From NCBI RefSeq assembly GCF_963259705.1, contig NC_081842.1, positions 61,330,787-61,394,786 on the forward strand: DNA of 64,000 nt, in the 5' to 3' direction. Under the pieces are notes generated by a model that searched no databases, was not told where the DNA came from, and saw only the letters and a program-made list of their open reading frames with translations. Position numbers and translations under genes: made by a program. This DNA comes from Myotis daubentonii. Taxonomy: Eukaryota > Chordata > Mammalia > Chiroptera > Vespertilionidae. The number at the start of each line of letters is the position of its first letter. The stretch's first letter is position 1. This document shows positions 45,247-60,200 of the stretch, one piece after another.

Positions 45247-48200
45247 TAAAACTATGTCCTAAGGAGAGAAGCCAGCCAGCCGTGAGGGACACTTACTTAC
45301 ATGGTGATCTTGCCTGAAGAGGTGGCATTGCTGCTAAAGAAGGTGACCACGATATGGGTGTCCTTGTTTCTTGGCTCCTGCAAGTTAAACTCCACAAGGG
45401 TGTGATGCGCTAGGAAACCAAAGTAGAGCAGACAAGTGAGCTAGAGGTTGGTGGGTGCAGTGCCCAAAAAGCCCCCAGGAGAGCACAGCAGTGCGATTAG
45501 AAATCTCGGCCCTACCTCTTCGTAGCTGTGTGACCTGGAACAGATTACCTGTCACTGCAGATCCTCAGCTTCTTCGAGTGTAAATTGAGGAAAATAAAAT
45601 AGATCCCTCACAGGTCTCAATGAGAATTAAATGAGTGACTACATATAAAGTCCATAGACAGTGCCCGTGCTTCAGAAGCATTCAATCCATGTTAGTTTTT
45701 ATTATTACTTGCAATGCTAGAATGTTCCACTCTACCCTGTTTGGTGATGTTATCTGGTAGTGTGATTTTAAAAGAACCAAAAAGAGTATCTCTTACACTA
45801 AATAATTAAATCACAAATATAGTAACGCCCCTCCCCAACCCCACCATTCATATACACAGTGTCGGGGAGCAGAGGGTGCCTATGTGGCATCTCCCCCTGC
45901 CAGGCAGCATGGTCACTGGGGCTCTCAAGGCTGGTGTCATCGACACAGACTGTGTGAGATGCCTGGCTCACGGCAATACCCCTGTCTAAGTCACTGAACC
46001 TGCTAGAACCTGCTGTCCCTCTGGCAGGAGAGGTTAAGGAGTGCAGCCTCCCTAACACCCCACTATTTTCTTATTAAGAGGTAGGCCCATCTGGTGGCAT
46101 TTTGTAGTAACTTTGGTCTTGGAACATTTTCACAGACTCCTTTGGTGACTGGGACATAGCTGGAGAAGCAGTCCTTCCCCTTTCCCCTGCCTGTGGTCCC
46201 TCCAGGCTCATGGGGTTAGTGACAGGACTCAGGAGAGATGCCAAGAACTCACCAGAAGAAAAGACAGCACTACATGCTCTCCCCCACCCCCATACACACA
46301 CCCAAGAAAGTGCCACACCCCCGCCATCTCTCTTTCTCATTTGTTTACTATGGGACGTAGATTGTTACGGTGATGGACAAGGTTGAACTGAAGTGGATAA
46401 TTGTGATGTGAGGAAATAAAAGCTAACCTACATGAGCCTTAGGAATTTAATTATACCACTTCTTTGCCAGAAGTTATCATTGATCAAGAAAGTTTCCTAA
46501 GGTTCTGCTTCTCCCTGCTCTACATTATCTGGAAGGCCCAGGAGGACCAGGTCTGCTAACGTTGAGTCAGTGGGAACAAATTTGCGTAGGAGTATGACAT
46601 GGGAAGCAGCACACAGAGCCCTGGATGGTTGATCAAGAGACGGGATACAAGGCCCAGCCCTGCTGCTTACCTGCTGTGTTGCCTTGTCTAAGTCACTGAA
46701 CCTCTCTGTGCTTCATCTGTAAACAATAACTCCAGCATCACCTCATAGAACATGATGAGAATTAGGTAATAGAGAAAAGGTTCTTCTCTATTACCTCATT
46801 TCATCTTATCTAGAGAAGATTGTTCTGCCCTGCTGGTGCAGGCCTGGCAGGGGTATAGGGTAATCCCTGTCCTGGTAAGCACTGCTGAGCCCAGCCCAGT
46901 GCCATGATGGCCTGGGAGTGGGTGAGAACAGGGAGCTGCCAGCTGCCAGCACCACCTGCACTACCAGGTGGAAGACTATACCCCGAGGGAATGGAAGGTC
47001 CCAGCTTGAACACTCAGAATAGAAGCCTCAAAGCACAAAGGCAAAAAGGTTTTCCTGAACAGACAGGACCATGCTTCTGGGGGCATTAGGAGGAGGTCTC
47101 ACAACAAATTTAAAACAGAAAAATGATGGCTACACGAATCTGCCTCAGTAGCGACCTTCAAATGCCTGTAATCTCCTTGTGCTCCCTGTGCAGACAGGGA
47201 GGAGCCAGTTCAGGTGGCCCGGAAGCTGCCTGGGAAATAGAACTGGACGTCTGCTCCCCACAGCACTGCCTCCACCGCTGGACTAAGCAGGCTGACCTCC
47301 AAGGGGTGCTGAGGACAGGTGAGTAGCTGAGAAATACAGCTGTAAAGAGCAGGTTCTCAGAAGAGGAGCCAAGAAACAAGTGTGGAGGCAGGTGGCATAG
47401 GAAGAGTAGATTTTGGAATCAGAAGGCCTAGAGTTGAATCCTAACTTTTTCACCCAGCTATGTAGCCTTGGGCAATCACTCAGTTTCTCAGAGCCTCCCT
47501 TTCCTCACACCTACCTCTCAGAGTTGGGTTATCAAGGGAGCTGATACATGTGAAAAGCCCACAGTTAACTCTTGTAACCTACTTTGTTCCTAACAGGGAG
47601 CCATGAATTCTCTCTGGAGTGAAACTGGAAACACCTGCATCTACTTTCCCAAATTGTCTGATTGATAAAGGGAAGGGAATTATTAATTATCGGGTTCTAG
47701 TCACTGAGCTACTAACTTTCTATATACTATTTTATCTGTGTAATTGGTTCTTCAAAGTAGATACAGTACAATTATTGTTCCCACTTTCTACATAAGGATA
47801 TACATTCAGAAAGATTAAATAACTTGCTCCTGGTTACACAGCTGGTGAGTGGAGAAGTTGAGATTCAAATCCTGGTCTGTAAGACCACAGAGTCTGAACT
47901 TTGATCTCCCTATCACACTGCACCAGACCTTCTAGTACGAGTAAGGTATGGCCACAAAGATCCCTCCAGCAGCCAGACACAGTTGATCAGAAAATCAGTT
48001 AGAATTAGCATTAGCATGATAAATTTATCATCCTAACCCAGCCTACTTCTGTTCTGTGCACACAATAAATCAGATGAGATCCCAGGATAAAAACACAAAC
48101 CAGGAAGTAGGGTCACCCTAGTTAAGATGCAAATCATATAGGGAAAGATGATGTTTCAGCCTACAATGTAATTCATAGATTCTAAGGCTCACTTTTCTCT

Positions 48201-51200
48201 CACATTTAACATCTTTATAATCACTGGCACCTTAGCTTCAATGAAATGCTAAGGTTGGAAGCAACAGTGAACAGTTGGGATCTATGAATGGGCATCACCT
48301 TCAGGAAGGAAGAAGCCAGAAGTACATTCGAATACCACTCTAGAGAGAGCCCACACTGGAGGGGCAGATTTGGGGGTAGCTGAGGTGGGGGACTAGGATC
48401 AGTATATAAATAGGAAGATGCTCCCAAGTCCTCATCCTTAGTAGAGTAATGGGTTAAACTGGCTCTGAAAGTTCTGGTTCTAACTGAGACCAGTAGTGGC
48501 TGTGCCCCACCCCTCCCATGACATCTTTGCCCCAGTCCTTCACCTCCCACCTTGGCTACCAAGCTGGGCTGGACACAGCCCAAGCCAGAGCCCTGGACTC
48601 TGCTGGACAGCACACTGGCAGACCTGAGCTGTGCATTTTATTCCCCAACTCACCACAGTACGGAGCCCTGGAAGTGGTCAGGAGGTAGACTTTCACTTCC
48701 TTGGGAAGTGGCTCTATCTTGACACCACCTTGTTCCACCAGCCCTAGATGTCAAGAAACAAAGACAGCAGAGTCCTGAGACGGCCATTTCAGAGTCCATG
48801 GCATCCAGCCACATATTGATTAATTCATGCACCTATTCATTCTGCAAGCAACCACACTGCATGCTCATTACATGCCATGCCCTATGGTGAGTCCCAGGGT
48901 ACATGCAACTCAGACCAGCTGCGGATAAACACACAAGTAAACAGGAAGTTTAGATCACCTGGCCCATTCTCAGGAGGTATTTCTAAGAAATTTGAAATTA
49001 TGTCTCCAACTTGCAAAACAATCTACATGACAGTTGTTTAATGGCATTTACCTCCTGGGTAGTAGGAACACAGGAAATATTTGAGCTGAATAGTGGTTGA
49101 CAAGTAGGGAAGGGCATTCTGGGCCGAGAGTATAGTTTCAACAAAGGCACAAAGAGTACGGAAACATACAATGCTCTCGGGAGTACAGGAGTTAGCATCC
49201 CCGGGATGTGCCATGTCAGTGAAAGTACAGTGAGAGATGAGGCTGTTGTGAGAGAAGTGGGTGTTACACCAGCCAGTCTGTCACATCTGAGGGAAATCAT
49301 GACATATGCCCAACAAGCAGGCAGTAATATTGATTTGCTTTATTGTGGGAAGCTAGCCTTACTTTACCATTTTGTCAAGATGAAATCAATTTCATTCATG
49401 TGAGCAATGCCAGGCTGTTGTAGCTCTGAGCCAGGGGTGGGAAGTGGGAGAGAGAGAAAGGGGAAGGAACCATTTACACTCCCCAGAGTTTTTCCTGAAG
49501 CCCTTCATTCTGGAAGAAAACCCCAGGATGTTTTCAGCAATGATCTGCACAGGTGAGGCAACACCAGATCCCTCAGCCTTTCCTGAGCCCTTCTCCTCAG
49601 AATGGCCTGGATCATCCAGGAACGTGCCTGAGCCGACCAGCAATTAGGCACCCCTCCAGCTGGCACATGGCCACCACAGCCTCACACCTTTAAAGTGGGC
49701 CATGTGTGCCAATCTTGGGGACTTCCCCCACAGCACCTTGATTTAGGGACTACCAGGAATTCAAGAATGGCTGGACCAACTCAAAAGACCTTTGTCCAGC
49801 ATCCAGTTTACAAGTGGAGTCAGAGGCTCTGGAATATAGCAATGTTTCTAGAGAGTATCCTGAGTCTGGTCCTGCAGGGGATGGGCTGTGTGCATGGTAA
49901 GGGTGTGTGCAGGGTGAGTATGGGATAGGGAAGCAGTACAGAGAGTGAGGGATGGTACACCAGGCCAAATGACACCCTCCAGGTTAAAAGAGGCTGAACA
50001 CCCCATCGATTAAGTTTTCTTTATCACAGTTAGGTAGATTTCTTGACCATTGATTAGGACCTAGAGTGGTGACAGCTAGCAATACTTGGACTTCCCCCAA
50101 ATTGTCAAAGAAAACAAAGAGGTAGCATTTACCAATTCTTGGACAGGAAAGCAGAAAAGGATTAAAACAATCCAGACAGTGTCCAGCAAGGAAGGCCTTG
50201 TAGCTACCACAGGGAAAGGCCATCAGAGGACAGAGATTCTCCAGGGCGCTGATGTAGAGGTCCACAGCCCTCATATGATCACAGATCAGATAACTATAGC
50301 CTGAACAAGGGAAAGAAACACAGCCACATTTTCAATGAGAGGCAAAGGGAAACTCTCTCATGCTTCTTACCATAACTCTATTGAATTTTCTATTCCAGTA
50401 GGCTATAGATACATAGGATGTCCCCTGAGCCACATTTAAAGAATATGAATAGACATGGTTACTGCATTCTTTCTTTCCCTTTTCATTTTACAAAGATACA
50501 TATACTTAATCTATGGGAAAAATTGTTGAATTTGAGACCCATTCTTCTGTGATCATGTTAATTCTCTTTTAGAAAATGAGAGCATACAGACTTGGCAATT
50601 CTAATCCCACTTCTCAAAATGGATATCTTGTCGGCACATTTTACCTTCATCATCACTCACACAACCAATTTTTTACAAAAAAAAAATTACAATCTCATTA
50701 AACCCAACCCAGTAACAAGACTATCAAAGGAGTCAGTAGCAAGCAGTTCATAGTCGACCTCTGAAGCCAATGTGCTGGGGTTCACCTGGCCAACTGACTG
50801 ATATGCTCACTTTGCCAAATGTCCCAATTTATCAAAAACTCGGTTTTCTATTGTTATTGTTTACTATTTAAAATTTTGCAGTAACTCATATTGGATGAAT
50901 TGGCTGGGGCTAAGAGGTCTGTAGTTTGCCAAAATTTCAGGGTTCGGGCATCTTCAAATCTCCCTTCATCTTGGGACACCACCCCTCCAACCCTGAAATC
51001 AGCAACCAAGTTTGAGCTGTGTGCTGATTCCCCGCTTCCCCAGCCCCCGGTTGGGATGCTCTATGGCCAACCTCCTTCTAGCTGCAACAGGGAGCTGGGA
51101 GAGACAAACTAAATCCTTCTCCAAGTATGCTATGAAGAATAAATGAGAAGTGGCCAACTAAATGCCATAGAAATTTTCAAAAGCCATTAAAACCATACTA

Positions 51201-54200
51201 TCCCATCTGATAAAAATTGCCAGGAAATATATAAGTTGGAAAATCAGTAAATTTGATTAGTAGTTATTCAATACAATGGTCAAAATAATCCTTAAAATGA
51301 AAATGTCAAAAATTTGGTAAAGCAGGAAGAAACTATAAAGATAGTCAACAGAAATGAGGATAAAATTCCTATATGAAATGCTGATAGTTTGACTATATTC
51401 ATACGAAGAATATAAGAAGACTAAACAACCCTTAATACTTAACTTTTGACAAATTTAATGTTTTTAAAATGCTAAGAATATGTTCAATGAATATGAAAAA
51501 TAACATTCATAAAAATATACTTAGAAGAGAAGAAATGTATGTTTATTGATGTACTCAAGAAGATTATCTTGAAAAGAGTTTTGGAGGACTGTTAAATTTA
51601 GTAAGTTTGGGAATATGGTCACTCAGTGAATTGATCCTTTGGCTACCTAGCTTTGGGCATGTTGGTCTACTTCTTCCACAACTAGGTCTGTAAAGAATGT
51701 AGCTAGTGTGGACTCTTGCCACAAAGCAGGACCCAAGAAGAATAGAGATTATTGCCTTGAGTGATGTCATATCATGGCAGTGCCTAAGAAGTGGGGAGGG
51801 CAGTGTATGCATGGGGAAGGCTTTCAATTTTAGTCACTTCTCCTCAGAATTCGTGGGCTCCAAAGACATCCATTCAACAAGTGCTGAGCAAGACATTACG
51901 GGACATAGCAAAGGACACTGGAAGGAAGACCTTCCGTGGCCCACACTAGCAGACTCAACACAAAGGGTATTGGCGACTTCTGGCCTCTGGGGAAGCCAAA
52001 TACCTACTCTCTGAGGCTTTCTGACCTGCATGAATGAAGGTGGGACACCCAGGTTGGTCTTGGCCTCCGTTGACAAAGTAGTCCACATGTCCAACAGGAA
52101 TCCGAATACCCAAGTCTGAAAGGAGGCAGAAGCCCGTTACCGTCTTACTGCAGGGGCATATTGCCCAGGTCCCACAGCAGAGTCCACTGGCAGCAGAGCC
52201 TGAGGTGTGACCTTATGAGCCCACCTACTCTGTGTTCTGAATGAGCACCCACCTCACTCCTACATGCTATGAGAATGCAGGACTAACCCTTACGTTTCTA
52301 AAGAGGGTTTTCTGGAAGAAAGCACAAAATAAATCCATAAGATGCTCATATTTGCCTAATGAAAATCAAGAAAACTATCCCTTAACATAAGTTTTAATAA
52401 ATCAGTAGGTGTTATAAGCTTGGTAAGTTTCCTTGTGGAATAGTTTCTATTTTATTTCAAGCAATAGTTCAGATATATATGTTTGGGGCCACATTTGCAC
52501 ATTCTCCCACATTTTTTTGTGCTCTCCCGATGGAGCAGAAATATGACCTGGCTCTAGAGAGAGGAGTTTGAGAGACTATACACCTCATTTCATCATCATG
52601 ACCATGTCTGATCCCTCAGACTGGGTTGGATCCAGCTACTAAAGACAAAAATTTTCTCCATATCATCTACCATTATTGTAAGCAATTGATTGTGTATTAT
52701 TTGTTTAATGCCATCTATCCAGGTATTAAGCAATGACCTAGGAGTTATTCTTGATTCCTCCCTTTCTTTCATTCCCTACATTTATCCCATCACCTGTCTG
52801 GTCAGCTCAAAATATATTCAAAAATATATTTTGAATCTTTCTACTTCTCTCTGTCTCTACTGCCACCACTCTTGCCACCGTCATCTCTCACCATCACCTC
52901 TCAGTCTTACTGCAAACACCCTCTAATGTGCCTCCAGGCTTCTCTTAATGCTCCCCTGCAAGTCCATTCTCTGCTTAGTAGCCACAGTAATCTTTTAAGG
53001 ATATTCAATCACTGCCCTATTCTCACTGATCATACAAGAATAATTTAAACTCCTTGCCATGGCAAGCTGGTTCTGCTTCCTCCTCTTCAACCTCACTCAG
53101 TGCCTCACTCACTGCACTTTGCCCTGCCCCCACCCATATCGAGGCTTTCACTTTGGCTATCTTCTCTCACTAAATTGGTCTTCTCCCAGCTCTTCTCAGG
53201 GTTGGTTCATTCACATCTGCAAAGTTTCATGTCAAATATGTCTTTGGGTAGACTGTCCTCAATAATTCTACTTAAAGTAGACAGTCTACCCAAGTTACCC
53301 TCGAACTCAGATCCTTCTTTATCATAATCACAATGTGTAACTACCTTGTCTGTTTATTTGTATGTAAGCTCCACACTAGCAGGGCCTTTACCTGTCTTTT
53401 TTCTGCTACATCCTCAATCCAGCAGAATACCTGGCACATCTGAGTACCTAATAAATACTTATTGAAGGAATAAATGAATGAATGTTTGCCCAGTTAACCT
53501 GTAACTTCCACATGGGCAGGGCCTAATTTACTGTATGTCTGTTCACTGCAGTGTTCCCAGTATCTATCTGTGAGATGAAGGAAGGAGAGGTTTGAACACT
53601 ATGATTGCATGGGTTTCGTCTAGAATCATCAATCTGTTAGTCTTGGATGCTAAAAGAAGACTTCTGAGCAAAGGGAATGAGACATGGACATCTCTCACAT
53701 GAACTGCACACACTTTGGTAGGGACAGATGCTATTTCTTCCTTTACCCATCATGCTGAGCACAGAGCCTGGCATAGATTCATGACATTTGATAGGGAGTT
53801 GAAATGAGGAGGAATGCCCACTCCCTTTCTAACTGGTCAGAAGAGCTTAATTTGGCCATAGTGGATTCAGAGTTGGGATTTTTTCCTGGGCCTGTCACTA
53901 CTGGAGAGGGGACTTTTCACTCTTCACTGGGACTCATCCCCTGGAGGCCTGAGAATCTGTCCCAGGAGTAAAATGTCCCGTTCCCCCCGGGCCAGGCACA
54001 GTCACCCTGAAAAGGCAGCATGACTTTCCCATATGTCAGCCAAACAGCAGTGCCCACCCTGGCATTACGTCAGCACAGGGTTAGTGTTGAGTCAAAGAGT
54101 GAGACTGGTCCATAATTGAAAAAAATCTCCGGCCTGCTGCTAGCTAAAAATAAAACCATTCATCTCAGTGCTACGAAACTGAGAGAGCCTGCGGGATGCT

Positions 54201-57200
54201 AGGGAGTGCCTCACTGTGCAACAGAAGTTCCGCAGGGGCGGGAATCTGCCCATAGCCACCCAGAGATATGGCAACCCCCTAGCCCTCACCCTGCGCTCAT
54301 TCCCCCACCCCAGGAGGAACTCCCAGCTCACTGTCGGTGTCTGTGTGGATGGCTTCCACGAACAGGGCGTCTCCAGCATCCAGGCGCTCCTCCAGGCTGG
54401 CTCTGGTATACTCTGGTCCAGCAGGGTCCAGGCCTACAAGGACAGACTGATGGTAAAGACCCCTTTCCCCTCAACCGCAGGACCCCTCCCAGATCCACCA
54501 CACACCTACCTTGACAGCCCTTTTGGTTCAGAGTCCCCCAACAAGAACCCAAGAGTGGATAACTAACTCAGAACTCCCATACCTAGGAACCCCTGTTCTG
54601 CTGTCTCTAACCTCTTAATGACCCAAGTCTCTGGCTCTACAATAAGCTTAATAACACCAACTATTTGTTAATGTGAGTGATATTAATCCTCATGGAGTAA
54701 CAACAATAGTATAATTTTTGAGCAGTCACTATGTGCCAGGCCATCTGCTGAGCAGTTTTACACACTCTACTGCAGGAGGCTGAGTCCAACAGGTCATAAT
54801 AAATGCGAAAAGTCCTCAAAAGGCTAGTGGGCCTTTTGAATATCAGCATTATATTACCCTGCTGCTGGCCAAACAGCTGAGGGCAATACCCCTAACCTAG
54901 CGGTTCTCACCCTGTGGGTCGCAACCCCTTTGGGGGTCGAACAACCCTTTCACAGGGGTCGCCTAAGACCATCGGAAAACACATACATAATTACATATTG
55001 TTTTTGTGATTAATCACTATGCTTTAATTATGTTCAATTTGTAACAAGGAAAATACAGCCTGCATATCAGATATTTACATTACGATTCATAACAGTAGCA
55101 AAATTACAGTTATGAAGTAGCAATGAAAATAATTTTATGGTTGGGGGTCACCACAACATGAGGAACTGTATTAAAGGGTCGAGGCATTAGGAAGGTTGAG
55201 AACCATTGCCCTAACCTGATAATCCTTTATTGTTTACCAAACCTTACCTTTGATATGTATGTTTGCTTTGCTAAAGGGAAAAATGTGTAAATAAAAAGCC
55301 GTGTCCGAAACCGGTTTGGCTCAGTGGATAGAGCATCGGCCTGCAGACTGGAGGGTCCCGGGTTCGATTCTGGTCAGGGGCATGCACTTGGGTTGCAGGC
55401 ACATCCCCGGTGGAAGATGTGCAGGAGGCAGCTGATCGATGTTTCTCTCTCATCGATGTTTCTGGCTCTCTGTCTCTCTCCCTTCCTCTCTGTAAAAAAT
55501 CAATAAAAATAATATGTTAAAAAAAAAAAAAGCCGTGGGTCCGAAGATTTGGAGAGCCACTCCACTAGAGAGCTGGTTTCCACCTGGCTTTCCCCATGCA
55601 TTCCAAATTTATATTTCTTGTCTAGTATATCCATTTATGTCACAGCCCCTTCTCCAGATTCCTGAACCCTTGCTGCAAAAAGACTGCGGCACTCTAGTCC
55701 TCACAAAAACATAATGAAGGAAATATTACTATCCCCATGTCTTAGTTTGGACCCCTTGCTCTCTCCCTCCCAAAAAGCAGACCCTGAGATAAGAATTCAA
55801 AAATGCAAGCAGTGACTTCCAATCAAAATGATGGTATACATAGATCTGGTAGTCACATTCTCCCACAACCACATCAAAATTACAACTAAAATACCGAACA
55901 ACCATCATTCAGAACTATCTGAAATCTGGCCAAACCAAAGTCCTACAACTAGAGAATTAAAGAAGAAGCCATTTTGAGACTGATAGGAAGGGTGGAGGTG
56001 CAGAATGGGCTGTGGAAGTCTGCATGAGGAGCAAGGGATCCCAGCCCCACACCAGATTCCTCAGCCCAGGGTTCCAGTGCCGGGAAGAGAAGTCCCCATA
56101 ACTTTAGGTGGTAAAAACCAGCAGGAATTGTAGCCTGGGGGTCAATTCCTTCAAGTGATGCCAACAGCAATCAAGGATCAACTACAGCAGGACTGTGCAC
56201 ACAGCTCACACAGGGACTCATCTAGAGTGACCAGCTCAGATGACTGGGAAGGCTAGGCCCTACAGGATATCTACTACACAAGGCCACTCTACCAACTCAA
56301 GGAGACATAGCAGCTCTACCTAATCCATAGAAATAAACACAGGGAGGCAGCCAAAATGCAGAGGCAAAGAAACACATCACAAATGAAAGAACAGAAGAAA
56401 GCTCCAGAAAAAAAACTAAATGAAATGGAAGCAAGCAAACTACTAGATACAGAGTTCAAAACATTGGTTATAAGGATGCTCAAGGAACATAATGAGAACT
56501 TCAAAGAACTTAGTGAGAAAATCAAAGACATGAAAAAGGACCAGTCAGAAATAAAAGATACACTAACTGAAATGAAGAATAATTTACAAAGATTCAACAG
56601 TAGAGTAGAGGACACCAAGAATCAAATCAAGAATTTGGAATATGAGGAAGCAAAAAACACCCAATCAGAAGAGCAAAAAGAAAAAGAAAAAAAGAACCCA
56701 AAAATATGAAGATAGTATGAGGAGTCTCTGGAATATGGAGGTGCCAGAAAGAGAAGAGAAGGAGCAAGGAATTAAAAACCTACTTGAAGAAATAATGACA
56801 GAAAAATTTCCCTACCTGATGAAATAAATAGACTTGCAAGTCCAGGAAGCACAGAGAGTTCGAAACAAGAGGAGCCCAAAGAGGCCCAAACCAAGACACA
56901 CCATAATTAAAATGCCAAAGGTTAAAGACAAAGAGAGAATCTTAAAAGCAGTAAGACAAAAGCAGTTAGTTACCTTTAAGAGAGTGCCCATATGACTGTC
57001 AGCTTATTTCTCAACAGAAATTTTGCAAATCAGAAGAGAATGGCAATATATATTCAAAACAATGAAAAGCAAGACCTACAACCAAGATTACTCTAGTCGG
57101 CAAAGCTATCACTTAGAATTGAAAATTAAATAAAGAACTCCACAGACAGGAAAAAGCTAAAGGAGTTCATCACCACCAAACCAGTATTACATGAAATGTT

Positions 57201-60200
57201 AAAGAGTCTTCTTGAGGAGGAGGAAAAGGAGAAGAGGAGGAGGAGGAGGAGGAGGAGGAGGAGGAGGAGGAGGAAGTAGTGCTGGAAGCTAATTCCAGCA
57301 GGTCATAAATGCAAGAAGTCCTCAAAAGGTTGATGGGCTTCTATATTCAGCAGGCTGGATCATATTACCTGCTGCTGGAATAGCTGAAAGCATTTCCCCA
57401 AACCTAAATATTTGCAAATATTATTGCCTGTGCCTGACAGCTGAGGGCAGTTCCCCAACCTGACAATGCCTACTGTATACCAAATCTTACCTTTAATATG
57501 TATATCTGCTTTGCTTTAGGGCAATTTGTGTTAATAAAAAGCTAAGGGTCTAGAGATTCAGAGAGCTTGGTTACTGAAGTTAGGTCTCCTCTGGCTCCCC
57601 AAAATGCCTTCCAAATTTATATTTCATGTCTAGTTTATTAATTTACTCATAGCCCCTTTTCCAGATTCCTGAACTCTTCTAGATGCAGGGAAACACCCCA
57701 GCAAGAAGAAGAAATATGAACAATAAAATGACAATAAATACATATGTATCAACAGTTGAATCTGAAAATTAAAATGAACTAACAAAGAATCTAATGAACA
57801 AAATAAACTGATGAATAAAATAGAACCAGAGGCATGAAAATGTGGAACAGACTAAAGAATCTCAGAGGGAAGGGGGGAGAAGGGATGGGAAGAGATTAAC
57901 CTAAGAGCTTATATGCATATATACATAACCCATGGACACAGACAATAGGGTGGTGAAGGCCTTGGGTGGGGCAGGATCCAGGTGGAGGGGGAAATGGGGA
58001 AGGAAACTGGGGGGATACCTGTAATGCTCTCAACAATAAAAATTTAAAAAATGCAACTGGCTTATTTGAGAGATGACAGAAAGCTAGTGAGGGAGTGGAA
58101 AATAGAGTGACAGAAGGAAGGACATTTTTAATGAATGGAGTATCACTTTGGGCAAGTAGGTCTCATCCCACTGGGGCTCTCTGACAGGCTTGTAGAACAT
58201 GACTCAGAGTTGTTCTGCTGGATGGTAATTTCCACACAACTCTAGCCCCTAATCGATTAACAGTAGTTCCTGAAGCATAAAGAATACTGCACTTTTGCAA
58301 GTATTTAGCATACTGTTTAAAGGTGATTTCCACAGTGGACCAAGAAGATATGAGCTATTAACCTAAAAATGAAAGATCTTTCAAAGTGAGAGGCAACAAG
58401 CACTTATTTGATATAAAAAAGAGTAGCTATTCAGAACCACTGATTCAGGCAGAAATCTACATAATGTTCTGATTAGGACACAAAGCAAGGGATAGTTACA
58501 AGAAAGGGAAGAGGAACCATTACATCACTGGAAGGAAGGCATTTCTATTGATGCAGATAAGCTAACATAACGACACTAATTCTTTTTTTTTTAATATATT
58601 TTATTGATTTTTTACAGAGAGGAAGGGAGAGAGACAGAGAGTTAGAAACATCGATGAGAGAGAATCATCAATCAGCTGCCTCCTGCACATCTCCCACTGG
58701 GGATATGCCCGCAACCCAGGTACATGCCCTTGACCAGAATCGAACCTGGGACCTCTCAGTCCGCAGGCCGACGCTCTATCCACTGAGCCAAACCGGTTTC
58801 GGCGACACTAATTCTAAACAGTGTTTCTAATTCAGTCCAGTAGTCATCAGCTGGTAGACATATACCTACTTTCCTTTATCCTTGCCAACTGTTCTTTGGG
58901 ACACAATGTTGCTTAAGGCCCAGTCCAAAGGTTATTTTGCCCTGTTTTAGCATTCCAAAGGTTTTAGGCATAAGATGTGCAAGGCAGTTCTTCTAGGACA
59001 GGGGTGGGCAAACTTTTTGACTCGAGGGCCACAATGGGTTCTTAAACTGGACCGGAGGGCTGGAACAAAAGCATGGATGGAGTGTTTGTGTGAACTAATA
59101 TAAATTCAAAGTAAACATCATTGCATAAAAGGGTACGGTCTTTTTTTTTCTTCTTTTTTTTTTCATTTCAAACGGGCCAGATTTGGCCCGCGGGCCATAG
59201 TTTGCCCATGGCTGTTCTAGGATGACAACTCTGACTCCATTTTAAAGTGCCTCCATCCTATGTAATAAAAGGCTAATATGCAAATCGACCAAACAGCAGA
59301 ACAACCGGTTCAATGATGCACACTGACCACCAGAGGGTAGGTGCTCAATGCAGGAGCTGCCCCTTGATGGTCAGTGCGCTCCCACAGGGGGAGCACCACT
59401 CTGCTAGAAGCCAGGCTCACAGCTGGTGAGTGCAGCAGCGGTGGTGGGAGCCTCTTCTGCCTCCACCTCAGCACTAAGGATGTCCAACTGATGGCTTAGG
59501 TCCGCTCCTCCCAGGGGGAGCAGGCCTAAGCCATAAATTGGACATCTCCTGAAGGCTCCCAGACTACGAGAGGGTGCAGGCCGGGCTGAGGGCCCGCCCC
59601 CACCCCGCCCCCCCCCCCGCCCCCACCCAGTACACAAATTTCATGCACCGGGCCTCTAGTTTGTTCTATTTTTGCATCGCAGATGTAGAAACTGAGGCTT
59701 AGCAATAACTTCATGGCTTCTTACACTGATATTAGAGCTCATGCAATAACACAATATCACTTTATGCAAAAGAGTCCCAATACATAAATTTTAGTGATCA
59801 TGGATGACTTCATCATAACACCAAAAGGTTTGACACTTCCCTCTGCTTGCCTCAACAAAGACATTTTCAGGGCATTCTTTCTACTTTTCTCCAAACCTGG
59901 GAGGATGGGCAAGGAAGAATGTTACCTGTGATCCATCCCAACTGGCCTTTGTAGAAATGTCCCACCATGCCCCCAACGTGGGCCCCCAGGCTCACACCAA
60001 TGATGTGGATGGAGGACTCCGACACACCCAGCACCTACAACAGACATTTACAGTGGGTTACATTTGGGACCCAGCAGCCCCTGGTCTCACAGGGCCGCAC
60101 TTTCCCCTGAGGCTTTAGCAGCAGAGGGCCCTGGGCATGACACAGGTGCTCCACATGCTGAGATCAGGGGTGAGCGGGTTGGAGAGGGCAGAATCCTCAT

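Larger units (their letters stand above)
54771..55691 (+). repeat. Solo LTR A, carrying a hAT MITE and a Ves SINE
   Basis: After removal of the insertions at 54898-55216 and 55308-55530 it aligns along its length to the LTR at 57280-57703 (shared AGTCCTCAAAAGG, CCTTACCTTTGATATG, CCAGATTCCTGAAC). CTCTA is found at both flanks. Confidence 0.78.
55815..58053 (+). mobile_element. HAL1/L1-type retrotransposon with ORF1 remnant
   Basis: A 5' leader is followed by ORF1-like sequence. A coiled-coil part lies at 56356-56709 ([20 protein letters not shown]). An RNA-binding part continues in shifted frames through [38 protein letters not shown] and [20 protein letters not shown] to about 57130. A (GGA)n run, a solo LTR and an A-rich 3' end with AACAATAAAAATTT follow. 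No reverse transcriptase part is seen, which is the HAL1 layout. It is broken by stops and shifts. Confidence 0.75.

Noticed and set aside
54206..54566. 102- and 116-codon + strand ORFs
   Set aside because: Antisense shadow of PLA1A exon 5.
55308..55390. tRNA-like sequence with B-box-like motif
   Set aside because: It is the tRNA-derived head of a Ves SINE with tail and TSD, not a tRNA gene. The same holds for the other SINE heads.
56356..56709. 117-codon coiled-coil ORF that could be taken for a host gene
   Set aside because: It is the N-terminal part of L1/HAL1 ORF1, continued in broken frames downstream.
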